A stretch of DNA of 64,000 bases, from the NCBI GenBank assembly GCA_011037195.1, contig JAAEAF010000618.1, forward strand, positions 124,001-188,000. Direction: 5' to 3'. The stretch is from Triatoma infestans. Lineage: Eukaryota; Arthropoda; Insecta; Hemiptera; Reduviidae. Numbering within the stretch: the first letter of the stretch is position 1; each line of letters starts with the position of its first letter. Under the pieces are notes generated by a model. The model ran no database searches. It was not told where the DNA came from and was given only the letters and a program-made list of their open reading frames with translations. Below, in pieces: positions 1 to 10,157 of the stretch. Both the position numbers and the translations under genes were made by a program.

Positions 1-1653
1 ATATATCTGTCCACCAACCTTTCCAGAGCTTTGCTCAGGAAAGAGGTTAGGCTAATCGGTCTATACGAGCCTGGCGTAAGGTCAGACACTCTACCCACCT
101 TGGGGAGGTAGAGCACCTTGACCTCACGCCACGGTACCGGCGTATATCTTCGGGCTATGTATGCCCTAAAGATTCTACACAGGTATCGTAAAAGAATATC
201 TAGTCCTTTTTGTAAAAGGACCGGGTAAATCCCATCCGTCCCAGGAGATTTGAAAGGTAGGGATTTGTTGATGGCCCACCTGACTTTGCTTGGCCTTGTT
301 ATGAGAGTGGCGAGTATCCAGTCCTCTGGGGATGGTCTAATGAGCCTTTCCCCAGGGATCCCCGCCACCTCTGGGCCTGCAAGTCGGGATGAGCCTGGAA
401 AGTGTGTCTCCGCGAGGAGCTCGAAGTTTCCTCTTCGGAGACAGTGAAGGTTCCATCCCTCTTTCGGAGGAACCCCACTTCCTTCGCAGCACCGTCTTTG
501 GCTAACACTCTGTGGATTCTGGCGCACGAGGGTGAGTCCTCAATCTCCTCGCAAAACCGCCTCCACGAACGTCTTTTGGCCTTCGTAATTTCTTTATTGT
601 ACTGCGTGAGGGCATTCCGATAGACGGTCCAGTTCTGGGTAACTTTGGCCCTGTTGAATAATTTCCTCACCTCGGCCCTCAATTTCTCGAGGTGATTGTT
701 CCAACAGACCGTCTTTCCTCTCTGTGGTCTTGACCTTACCGGACAGTTTTCTTGGAAGGCAGTGGCTATCGCCTTCTGCACCTCCTCTACCTGCACCGTC
801 CGCTCAAGATCCTCCACCCCTCTCCCGTCAGAGATTCCCTGTGCTACTCTGTTCTTGAGGGAATCCACAAATCCTTCCCAGTCGGTCTCCCGAGGGTTCC
901 GGAATGTTATCTGCTGCAGCGGGGGGGTGTCGATGGTGAACCTGATGTGCCTGTGGTCGGAGCAAGATGGTTCCGAAGGCACATGCCAGTTCGTGATGTC
1001 ATCACTCAGCCTATGGGTGGTCAGGGTCAAATCCAGCACCTCTCTCCTGGCCACCGTAACGAAAGTGGGTTTCTTACCTACATTAGAGATTAGTAACCCT
1101 TTACCATAGATAAAATCCAAAAGAGACTTACCTCTGCTGTTGCAGTTGCTGCTCCCCCATGCTGGGTGGTGTGCGTTGACATCACATCCCACGAAGAGCG
1201 GGAGATTCTTCGCCTCACAGAAGTCGACGATCTCTCCCATCAGGTCCGGCGGGCAAGATTGATCCTCACCGGGAAAGTAGGCGAAGCAGGCCACCAGCCT
1301 CCTAATTCCACCTTAGGTCCGTGCCGAGATGATTGCTGTAACAAAATCGCCTGAGCAAAGTGCTGGCAGCAAGTTACCATCAATCTGATTATTAAGGACG
1401 ATACAGGCTCTGGGTTTCCCAGAGCCCTTACAGTATAACACCTTACCTTGGAATGGGCGAATGCCTCTGACTTCCTCGGCCACGAGCCACGGCTCCTGCA
1501 CCAGAGCGATATGTAGTCGCTCCGATTCACACAGACCGCCGAAGCTGCCTTGGCATGATGGAGGTTGATTTGCAGGACCCGTAGCCCCATCCTAAGATGT
1601 AGTAGCGGGTCGGGAAAGCGAGCTGGGCTCGTCCTCCCGCCGCACTTCGGCAT
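1..1653 (-). pseudogene. Non-LTR ORF2: endonuclease plus N-terminal RT, frameshifted, partial
   Basis: This encoded the element's endonuclease and reverse transcriptase, which nick the target and copy the RNA by target-primed reverse transcription. The start near 1600 reads LRVLQINLHHAKAAS, the usual opening of an EN domain. After shifts near 1330-1540 it continues in another frame with QEPWLV. The piece at 1294-299 holds GCDVNAHHPAWGSS (residues 36-49) and the catalytic SDH motif in SCSDHRHI (residues 110-117). A basic linker before the RT follows, then a shift near 420-480. From about 245 to 1 the frame reads SPGTDGIYPVLLQKG and then YRPISLTSFLSKALER, RT motifs 1 and 2. The window ends before the FADD box. 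At least three frameshifts are present. Confidence 0.82.
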
Positions 1654-2735
1654 CCTCGGGCGCCAGACACCGCTGAGGAGTTTGAGGCCTCAACAGCGGG
1701 CTGACCCCGGCTTCGCCCAGAGCGACGGGCAAGCCCTTCCCCCCTGTCGGTTTTTTTGCCTCTCTTTTCGCCTGCCTTACGGCCGGCTGAGGGCTTGGGT
1801 GCGCGAGCCTCCGTTGTCGGAACATCCGACGCGGGGGTCCGCGCCAGCTTAGAAGTGGAGGGAGATCTTCCGCCGGGTGGATCGCCTCGACGGAAGGGGC
1901 CCCAGTTCCCACCTCATCGCCTCGTTTATCCTTGGTTCGGAACTTCAACCTGCCGAACCCGTAGAATGGAGCCATTTCTAGACTTCTCAGGATTTCCAGG
2001 GACTCCTTTCCCATGGAGAAAGTGAAGAGCTGGCCTTTGCTCTCCGGAACAAACCCCATAACCGTCCACAAGCCGGGACTGAGGCCCTGGTTGGCAAACC
2101 TCAAGAGGCTGACAACACTTTCTGCCGTCACCGGCTCGCCATCTTCATGGGGTAAAAAGACCGAGCACGTCACCGGCTTCAGGACCTCGTCCCCCACCAG
2201 GACCCTGAGGGCAGCGCCTTCCCAGGGCCGTCACCCAAGACGCACTCTCCTTGTCCGCGCAGATAAGCAGGAGAAACCCTGCTTTATGGGTGCACTTAAG
2301 AAAGCGCACCTGACGGTCCTCCGAGGAGGCCGCCATGGTGGACAGCAGGGATTTTTGGATGGCTTTCAGCCTATCCGGCTCCAACTGCGTGTCCGGGTAA
2401 TCGGCCGCGGCAATCGCGACCTTCTCTGAGGACAAAGCTTCCCCATAAGTACGAGGTCTCGCCCTCTTCGTCGGCCGCAATGCTTTCGGGGTACTTTCCT
2501 CCGAACGCGGCCTTTTTCCGGCCTGAGCCCTTTCTTCCTGTTGCCGGACGAGGTTCTCCCTGATTATGGATCGTCTTGCGACTGCCAAATCAGTGCCCTG
2601 CCCGACTAACCTTTGCACCCGCCTGTTAGACGCGCCTGACAGGCGGACTGCAAGAATGTCCATATCGGACATCACATCAACCTCCTCTAGAGATAGCCCC
2701 CTTAGGCTGTGTAGTGACCTCGGACATGGGGGCAT
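1592..2735 (-). pseudogene. Non-LTR ORF1 with DUF4780-like domain, one frameshift
   Basis: ORF1 proteins of these elements bind their RNA. The reading begins at 2735 with an acidic and basic N-terminus containing a nuclear-signal-like run (KRARPR). It enters a domain reading GFLLLICADKESASWV, then shifts frame near 2200. It continues in the 2197-1592 frame with VTCSVFLPHEDGEP, NQGLSPGLWTVMGF and FYGFGRLKFR. This pattern (hydrophobic strand, ICADKES, NxGL...W, then yGFGRlk) matches the DUF4780 family found in ORF1 of arthropod LOA-like elements; the match is by eye. No CCHC zinc knuckles are visible. The C-terminus overlaps the ORF2 start region by about 60 bases. Confidence 0.65.
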
Positions 2736-3215
2736 CCGCCCGCTCGTCCGAAGGTCTTTGTTTTAAATTAGAAGTATGTTGCTGCTCCATGTTGTTCCCA
2801 CGAGTAGCTGGGGAAGTGAAGTCCACCCGGTGAGAGCCCCGCAATGACCGGGTAAGGCTACTTACTCTGGGAGGGCGCCTGGTATCCCAGAGGCTCCGTA
2901 ACGACCCCAGGATTAGGCTCCGGGACCAACCATCCTATAGGCACGGATCGCATAACACCGTAGGATTGAGCCGGATATAGAGGCAGGATAGGGTGGTCAG
3001 GGATCTATAGGAGGGTGAGACATAAAACAGGAGGCCAACGGGGGGTGATCGTTGACCCACCAGAGCCCTAGTTAGCCGTGACACCGGAGAAACCCAGGTG
3101 CCACGTTGCCCGGCCCCCACGATGTAGGCATTAGGGTTGGCTCGCTGCTCCACTGGAATCGCCGAGGCTTTCCACCAGTGTAACAACATTTGGGGGCCAG
3201 TGAACATAGTAATAG
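2736..3215 (-). other. 5' leader of the LOA/R1-group element
   Basis: This stretch, less AT-rich than the flank, lies upstream of ORF1. It holds short frames but no recognisable protein. Its base composition matches the element rather than the AT-rich DNA beginning near 3220. The exact 5' end is an estimate. Confidence 0.5.
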
Positions 3216-3329
3216 AATCGGAATATAATTTATAAGAAATCTTAACATTGCTATTCTCCCGAGAATCCCCCCAAAAAATACATTTTTCTGGAAATACATT
3301 TTAAATAAAACTGATAGGGGTTTATCTTT

Positions 3330-3612
3330 GTGATAGTAGTATTACGAAGTGTATTGAAGCGTTGGATCTCTTTTTCGAGAAAGTCGCACTTCCGGTTCAT
3401 GAATTTTGACCGCAAACTTCGTGTCAGATGCGATGATAATACCTAAACGGAATATCAAGTCTGAGTTTCATACGATTTTTCGTTTTGGAGATATTATGTT
3501 TACAAACAAATACAGACTCATCGCAAAAAAATTTTTTTTTTTTTGTTATATCCGGGGGCCTTAAAACATGTATTTTCGGTGAAAACTCAGTTTCGAAAAT
3601 TTATAAGATCCA
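3330..3612 (+). repeat. Family A dispersed repeat, 3' half
   Basis: The sequence reads GCACTTCCGGTT, then ATACCTAAACGGAATATCAAG, then a weak spacer where other copies have a CA tract, then TCGGTGAAAACTCAGTTTCG. These blocks recur in the same order in many other places in the window (for example 22780-23030 and 36055-36280). The terminal TACTAGGAGTAAG palindrome is missing, so the copy is truncated. Confidence 0.75.
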
Positions 3613-6080
3613 CTGACCCACTAGAAATTAAAATATTAACATAAATAGGTTGGATCATATTGTTTAATGAAGTTGGAAAAATTGAAGTTAACTGTGACTA
3701 ATATGTTTTATATTACAGAACTCTGCCAATGCCAAGAAAGGGTACAGTTTCAGCTCCGCTCTATATGTCATGGTTGGAACTGATCACCGCAGGCATGCCA
3801 CCGGCATTAGTTCTACGTGGAAATCAAACATCTGTGCTCACATATTATTCTTAATTGATGTAAAGAAAACAAATTCATCGCAATACAAAAATGCATCTGT
3901 TTTTCAACAGATTGATAACAATTTTGTTATCTATCAAAAAAATAACTCTTAAGAGTTTTTAATATATTTTAAGTGCTCATAAACCAAAAAAATGTATACT
4001 TCTTAAGATGATACAAAACCAATAAATAGCGAACTGATACTGATACAAGTCAAGCAATAAACAATTCTCCCAAATTATTATTTGAATAACAATAAATATA
4101 ATAAATAAAATAATCAATTAATTAATTTAAGAAAATTGAAAACACGAGTTTTCGGGTTCAGACTCTGAAGAAGCTCATTGCAATATCAAATGTCAGTTCA
4201 ATTTTCAAATGTCAGTTTCTAGCAAACCACTGACGGGTTTCAACCCGGAAACGCCAGTGTTTTTTTATGAAAATGGCCGAGGAAGCCAAAAAAGTTCATT
4301 TTGAGAAAATTGTTCAGGTTTTTTTTGGGAACATTTCTGTTAAAAAAAAGAAATCTTCGCTGTAAAACAAGGAGAAAGGAAGGAGGTGCATACTATCGAC
4401 TTTTTTGATCTCTCAGTAGCGGACGCTTCCAGTAGTGGACAACCGCGGACGGCTACTTCATTTGCGGTGTTTTGCTTTACTAAAGTATATAGCCATGCAG
4501 ATATCTCAGGTAAATTAATTAAATTAGTTTAAGGAAGTAATTTAAGTTTTTTTTTTCATTGTCTTTGTCAAGAAAATTAAAGAAACAAAATGTGACTGTA
4601 TATGCAGTTGTCCGCGAATGTGTTAAAGCATATAACCGAAAGCTGTAGGATGATATGAGAGTATGTTATTATCGACAAGATTCATTCTCATTTAAAAAAA
4701 ATCATAAGTCAGTCTATGAGGCTTTTTGATAAAAACGTTGGACGGTGATTAATGATTTAGTATATTTTTGAAGCATAGCTAAAAAACTTACTAACCATCT
4801 AGTAACCAACAGTGCAGTTTATCTATCTCTGTTATGTATTGTTGACTAATAATTAGTATCTTGCCGTTGTATTTACAGCAATAATCAGTAAATTAAGTTG
4901 GTCAGAATTCATAACTTGACATAATATCTTCTATTAATTTTCTAGTGAATTAACGTCTGTATAAAATTTTGTACTTTTCTTTTTTTTTTTTGTTCCTTTT
5001 AAGCAATGCAGAAATTGTTGGGCTTGTCGAACAATTTTTCGAGAACAATTGTTCTGTCGATAGTAATGCACACCTTTGGCTCCCATCTATTTAGTCGTGA
5101 TACATTTATACAAACTCTTATGTATGATTACAGAAATTCCCTTTTTTAAAGCTTTGAAAGTTATTTCCTGGTCAAAAAAATTTACTAAACAACAGTTAAC
5201 ATAAACTAGTGTTTTTAAAGTAGAAATTGATTTTATGAAACAACTTGTGTTTATAATATGGATAGAAGTAAAAGATTTTATTTACTTTGAAGAAAGCCTG
5301 AAATGAAAGTTTTTTGTGCCTATTATTATAAAAAGGAGAATTGTTTTGTTGTCTTAACAATTTTGAAAAGAATAATTTTTTTTCTGTTTGATGAATTGTA
5401 AACTAATTAATACGTAACACTTTTATACATTATTACATGATCAATAAAAATAAGTACAAGAACTGTAAAGTATATCTCCCAGCATTCTCTAAATCAATCA
5501 GAGATTAGTTTCAGAAATGGTGGACTTAAATGGGATCTAGCGTTTCTACCTAATTCTGTTTTGCCTTCTATTTCAACAATGCAATGAAAATTCTTGGATT
5601 TTTTCTTTATAACTCACTTTAATTTTATAAAGCAGTAAATATTATGTTAGAAAGAACTGGTTTTTTGAATTTTTTTTATAAAAAAAAATTGATTGCTCCC
5701 TTTGATAATTTATAAAATACCCTCGAAGGGAAAATTAGTTAACAAAATCTAACCTAGATTTTTCATAGAAATAATTAGCCAATCACAGTGTAGAACAGAA
5801 GGTGTGAAATGTGGATGTATGTTAGACCAATCAGAAATTAGAATTTGACCATGCCCATGAGTTTGAAGAAAATTTGTTGACCGGAATCTTTTTTTTCTTA
5901 TCGAGTTTCTCACCTTTGTTTGAAACATTGGTTACGCTTCCCTCATTTTTAGTTTAGGTTCTCTCAGCTGTTTAATTTTGAACTTAAATTTAATAAAAAT
6001 TCCAAGTTTGAAGAACATTTATTAATTCAAATAAATAAGGAAAGTAAAGTAATACCTATTATTTTTGGGCTGGCTTTACT
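3613..6080. other. AT-rich DNA with no recognised gene
   Basis: No ORF of convincing length or domain was seen. A short imperfect palindrome with CACTG/CAGTG ends lies at about 4225-4260. The rest is AT-rich with scattered homopolymer runs. Confidence 0.5.
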
Positions 6081-6084
6081 TATA

Positions 6085-6990
6085 CCTAACTAACGATTAG
6101 GTGTCGTAAACGGAGGCGGGCAAATATGTTACTCATATTAATAAATAGAATAAAATCAGTCAAGAAAAGCAATGGATTCCAATACGACGGTGAATTCAGG
6201 TTTGTGGCCGGCGCTCTTCTAACCACTCAGCTGTCCTGGCGAATAAATTTGTCAATAATAACTATGTTTCTTGCAAGATTTTTTTTTTTTTTTTTGTGGC
6301 TTGTTCTGATGACCTGCCCCTTTTGTGGGCTTCCGAGGTTAATACTGCGCCTAGAGTCCCCAAATGCTAAATATATTTCACTGCAAAGCTGTCTCTCTAA
6401 AGGGACGGCATTTCATCACTTTGTCCACGACCTTTCTGATGGATTCCCCGGCAGACCGTGATAAATTTGAGGTGTACAAACCTTTGGTTTGACATTAAAT
6501 GGAAACCATAAAAGCAATATACATATTTAACAAACAGCTTGCGAACACATTTGCGGTTTAACCCGGTCTCTGAAGTGGCTACTGGCAAGTGTTCATTACC
6601 ACAACCATCACTAAAGGGTGATGAGTAGCGCTACTAGCAACATCTGATGATGACTCAAATGGATGCCCGCCCTTGTCAATTAAAATATAATTTATTCACA
6701 GTTCTCCGGGCGACGGCTTATGTGTATGTAACTAAAGGAACGTTAATGCCCGTGATGGCCCCGTTAATAATGCAGGCCCCAGTCTGCCGGAGAAAACCAC
6801 CCAACAACCACGGCGGGCTAACTTTAACACGACCACTAACTACGCGCACGCCTTTATACAGAAACCATAGTATGGCGGAGGAGTGGTGGAGTGATCGCTG
6901 TAAGCTCGCTTCGGCACCTCCATCAGAGCATGCTCTTATCAATTTATGTAATATTAATGAGGAAATGAGGGTCCTGTATGAATAATTTTT
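6085..6990. other. Unassigned stretch richer in GC, possible degraded repeats
   Basis: This stretch is less AT-rich than its flanks. Short frames on both strands (6126-6461 plus, 6647-6985 plus) show no recognisable domain and are probably chance. Part of it (6165-6250, minus strand) has a tRNA-like A box and is listed separately. It may be an old transposon leader or tail, but I could not match it to another copy here. Confidence 0.35.
6165..6250 (-). repeat. Possible tRNA-derived SINE head, degraded
   Basis: On the minus strand an A-box-like GCTGAGTGGTTAGA is followed about 40 bases later by a weak B-box-like TTGGAATCC. The spacing and the A box suggest a tRNA-derived SINE promoter. The B box is poor and no tail was identified. 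Confidence 0.35.
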
Positions 6991-7479
6991 CAAGGCAACT
7001 TGCGCTAATGATTTTGTTCTTCACCAAAGAAAGGCATGAGATTAAATAACTTTTCTCCTTCTCTCTCTCACTGCTAGAATTTTCAATCAATGGAAAATTT
7101 AAAAATGACTGATAAGGAAAAATATTAAATTCGCATTATTTAATAATTATGGAAAAAATAATCAGCTGTAAAACACACTCATTCGAATTTCTGTTTTTGG
7201 GAGACGAGCCTCACGTTCTAATTGAAGAATGTTGTTCATAGCTGGAATGTTTACTAAATATCTGGCTGCTTTTAATGTAAAGGAACCATTGATACACTTT
7301 TCAGGTAGCCAGATTTTGCAGTTTCCCTAATAACCTTCCTAAAGAATGAAATACAGAGAAAAATTACAGAGACGAAGATATTCTCAGATTAGTTTAAATA
7401 TTGAGTTTCAGGAAATCTCTGGAATCGTATTAATGAGAAAATTGGAAAAACCTGAAAAACACCTCCAAGAAAAATAACC

Positions 7480-7700
7480 AGGAAAGCTTATAACGTCTCC
7501 CAAAACCTATCTAAAATAAATTTTCTTGGAAAAATGGTTTAAAATAAGTATTACACCATGTTTAAAGAAAATATTTAGAGAAAACATTCTTAAAGTGGCA
7601 CTTCCGGTTGACCACAACCATTTTCATCATTTCCTTCAATTTAATTCCCACTCTTACAAACTCTAGCTTATCACCACAAATCCCAAAGGGAAACATCACA
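7480..7700 (+). repeat. Family A dispersed repeat, internal fragment
   Basis: Contains the phrase AAAGTGGCACTTCCGGTTGA preceded by TTTAAAGAAAAT and followed by TTCCTTCAATTT, the family A internal block on the plus strand. Both ends are missing. Confidence 0.6.
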
Positions 7701-7825
7701 AGGAACTTACAGTATATCTTCAAGGCCTGCTGTAGACCTTTAAAATATTTTATTTTGATGGGATTTTAAAGGAAATTATCCGAAAATCCAAATTGCTAAA
7801 TAATTTTTGGTTTAGCCAAACCTGT

Positions 7826-8006
7826 GACGTTAGGCTAAGGCTAGATCCTAGTTTTTGACGTTAGGCTAAGGCTAGATCCTAGTTTTTGACGTTAGGCTAA
7901 GGCTAGATCCTAGTTTTTGACGTTAGGCTAAGGCTAGATCCTAGTTTTTGACGTTAGGCTAAGGCTAGATCCTAGTTTTTGACGTTAGGCTAAGGCTAGA
8001 TCCTAG
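7826..8006 (+). repeat. Tandem 31-bp minisatellite, about 5.8 copies
   Basis: The unit begins GACGTTAGGCTAAGGCTAGA and ends TCCTAGTTTTT. Copies start at 7826, 7857, 7888, 7919, 7950 and 7981, exactly 31 bases apart, and the last ends at TCCTAG. The copies are identical by eye, which means recent expansion or strong homogenisation. No similar array occurs elsewhere in the window. Confidence 0.97.
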
Positions 8007-8311
8007 AATAAACATAAAATAATCCAGTGATATATATTTGAATTTTGAAATTTTTGTTTATGTTTGAATAAGGTGGATCAGAAATGTTTTTAATTTGCAA
8101 TATTTTTTCTCCTTATGAACTTAGTGGAATTATTTCGGAAAACATTCACTATAGGCCTGAGTGACACAGCCATTACTATTACATACTTGACCGGCTCTAG
8201 GAAGCGCAGGGCCCAACGCAATAGTTCTGGGCAGGGTCCCAGAGGAGTATATATATTCATATTGTTAATTTAAATTTAAAATAATACTTTTTACTTTCTT
8301 TTACTATTAGT

Positions 8312-9102
8312 AAGAGCATCGGAAATACACGTTTTGAGGTCCCCTAAGTCCAAAAAGTTTAGGAAATGTTCTCAAATGGTAAGGTAATGGAAATGGTTTA
8401 GGTATGTGTGTGCGTCTCAAAAATAAAAAGTTGCAGGAAACTCAAACTTGGTATTCCTTTTAGGTACTTCCCTTTTAGGTACAAACACGAAGATTTCGGG
8501 CAAAATTCATTAACCGGAAGTACCACTTTACTGAATGGTAGTTTCAGTTTTTTGTAATTTTCTCGACAACAACTGTAACAACTGTGTTTTTCTTAAAAAA
8601 CTTGGTACACAACTACACATACGAAGAGCTATAACTTTTATTTGATACATTTCATCGGGAAAATTCATTTAAGGGCGCTTTTGGGGCAGGGGGTGGGGTT
8701 AGGTTTTCCTGTAAGGTGGTATTTCAGATTATTACACAATTCTATCATCTAAATAATATTAACTAGAATTAAATTTGTTGTCGAAATTCCGAGTTTGAAG
8801 AAAATCGGAAATGCGTTTTTACTGAAAACTATTTTTCACTTTTCTGCTATTTTCTCTAAAACGGGTCCAACAATTTTCTTTAAACTAATTATAAACAATT
8901 TTCTACCAAGAGCTACAACTTTCATTTCATACATTTCTCTGGGTAAAGTCATTTAGGGTTCTTGAGGGGGGGGGGGTCCATTAAAGTGATATTTGACTTT
9001 CAAGTGAATGAGTAAACCGGAGGCAATTTTCTCCATAAAAACACCAACTGAATGTAAAGATCAGTTTTGTTTAAACTTTGTTCCGAGAAATTCAAGAAGT
9101 AG
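8312..9102 (-). repeat. Family A dispersed repeat, right part of a split copy
   Basis: Reads on the minus strand. From left to right: the CCGGAAATATACGTTTTGAGG-like end, GTATGTGTGTGCGTCTC (the eroded CA tract), TATTCCTTTTAGGTA, AACCGGAAGTACCACTTTACTGAA, then two successive TTTCTC..AACGATTTTCTT..TTCATTTA blocks. The copy is interrupted at 9102 by the non-LTR element and resumes at 13587. Confidence 0.75.
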
Positions 9103-9140
9103 TTTTCAACTAGCAATAATCGCACCTCAGGAGACCTTCA

Positions 9141-10115
9141 TTGGTTACAATATTGCCTCTGCGCAAGAGTCCTAAAATTGATAATAATTCGGTACTTAGT
9201 ACATCTTCATTTCGACAAAAAAGAAATAGAAGTTCGCCGAGTTCTACTCTGCCTGAATGTAAAAAAAGTACCACAAACCCGATCGAAATGACTACTCCGT
9301 TTGATTCTGAAGTTAGTCGCCTAACTATGTCAGAACTAATGAATTCGATGGCCTCCCTTATGAACAATCTCTTGGATTCGAAGCTTAGTCAGCTCGACTC
9401 AAAGGAGGATATAAATGCTATTCGAAATGATTATATCAGTCTAAAGGAGGAAAACCGACAAATGCATGCAGAAATTGAATCTTTGAGGGCTATTTATTTA
9501 AAGCATGAAGCCTTTTTAGAGGAGTTGGATTATAAAAATCGACGCTGTAATCTTATTTTTAAAGGCATGTAGTATTGTTACTCCATGAATTTTGCGAAAA
9601 TAATTTCTGACTTTTGTAATCAGGTTTTATCTGTGCAAATTAACGCTAACGACATTCATGCTTTTCCTATGGGTAATAGAGAGGTGCCAAATAGACCCCT
9701 TTTGGTTACTTTTTTACGCTACGAGGATAAATTAAGAGTCTTAAATGCCACATCTAAATTAAAAAAGTCTGGTTTTGTTGTTCATCAAGATTTTCGAGAA
9801 AACATGAGAAAAAGAAGAACGGAACTCCTTTTACTTCGTAGAGAAATCAAACGCTTGAATAGTAGTCTTCGAGTTTCCATCTATGCTGACACTCTGAGGG
9901 TAAAACATCATAAGTTTTCCTGGTACCTGTCAAGTGGCCTTAGGTATAATGCTGGCGATGGAATTAGTAAATTAAATGATATTCTTCAGATAGATATGGC
10001 TGGGTTTGTAACTGCTATTTCTTCTAATACTCTTCCAAAAGATTATTTCGCAAGTCACCAGAGACACACAGAAGTTCCCCACACTCCTCCAGCTGTTCAA
10101 CTGCCATCATCCTGA
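9141..10115 (+). pseudogene. Non-LTR ORF1 (coiled coil plus RRM-like domain), one in-frame stop
   Basis: An RNA-binding ORF1 protein. The frame 9141-9572 starts near the element's 5' end and gives a basic Ser-rich N-terminus. A heptad-like coiled coil follows at about residues 65-130 (MNSMASLMNNLLDSKLSQLD, then KEENRQMHAEIESLRA). It ends NRRCNLIFKGM followed by a single TAG. The same frame continues through 10115 with a domain of the RRM/C-terminal type: HAFPMGNREVPNRPLLVTF, ENMRKRRTELLLLRREIKR. Because the frame is unchanged, one base substitution accounts for the break. Total length is about 325 codons, normal for such ORF1s. No zinc knuckle is seen. Confidence 0.75.
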
Positions 10116-10157
10116 GAAGATGTCTGTCGGCGGTTCACGGTCAAACAATCACGGCTT

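Larger units (their letters stand above)
1..3215 (-). mobile_element. LOA/R1-group non-LTR retrotransposon, cut by window edge
   Basis: The minus strand reads, from right to left, a GC-richer 5' leader, an ORF1 with a DUF4780-like domain, then an ORF2 with an apurinic-like endonuclease and the first part of a reverse transcriptase. This order and these domains are typical of non-LTR elements of the LOA/R1 group in arthropods. The element is clearly less AT-rich than its surroundings, and the composition change near 3215 is my estimate of its 5' end. The 3' half lies outside the window, so no target duplication can be checked. Both ORFs carry frameshifts, so this copy is dead. Clade assignment is inferred from the ORF1 type and endonuclease/RT motifs; Jockey is a less likely alternative. 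Confidence 0.8.

Noticed and set aside
4155..4200. CTGAAGAAGCTC stretch resembling the start of a hammerhead core
   Set aside because: No stem II partner and no GAAAC follow at a workable distance.
4225..4260. Palindrome with CACTG/CAGTG ends, a GGGTT/AACCC hairpin and GGAAAC, hammerhead-like at first sight
   Set aside because: The CTGA is followed by CGGG rather than NGA, so the invariant core is missing on both strands. No inverted arms or target duplication are seen around it.
6640..6680. CTGATGATGACTC resembling a hammerhead core
   Set aside because: No GAAA or cleavage triplet follows, and no arms are present.
7826..8006. CRISPR-like or telomeric array
   Set aside because: Repeats are directly contiguous with no unique spacers, and the 31-bp unit is not a telomere repeat although it contains TTAGG.
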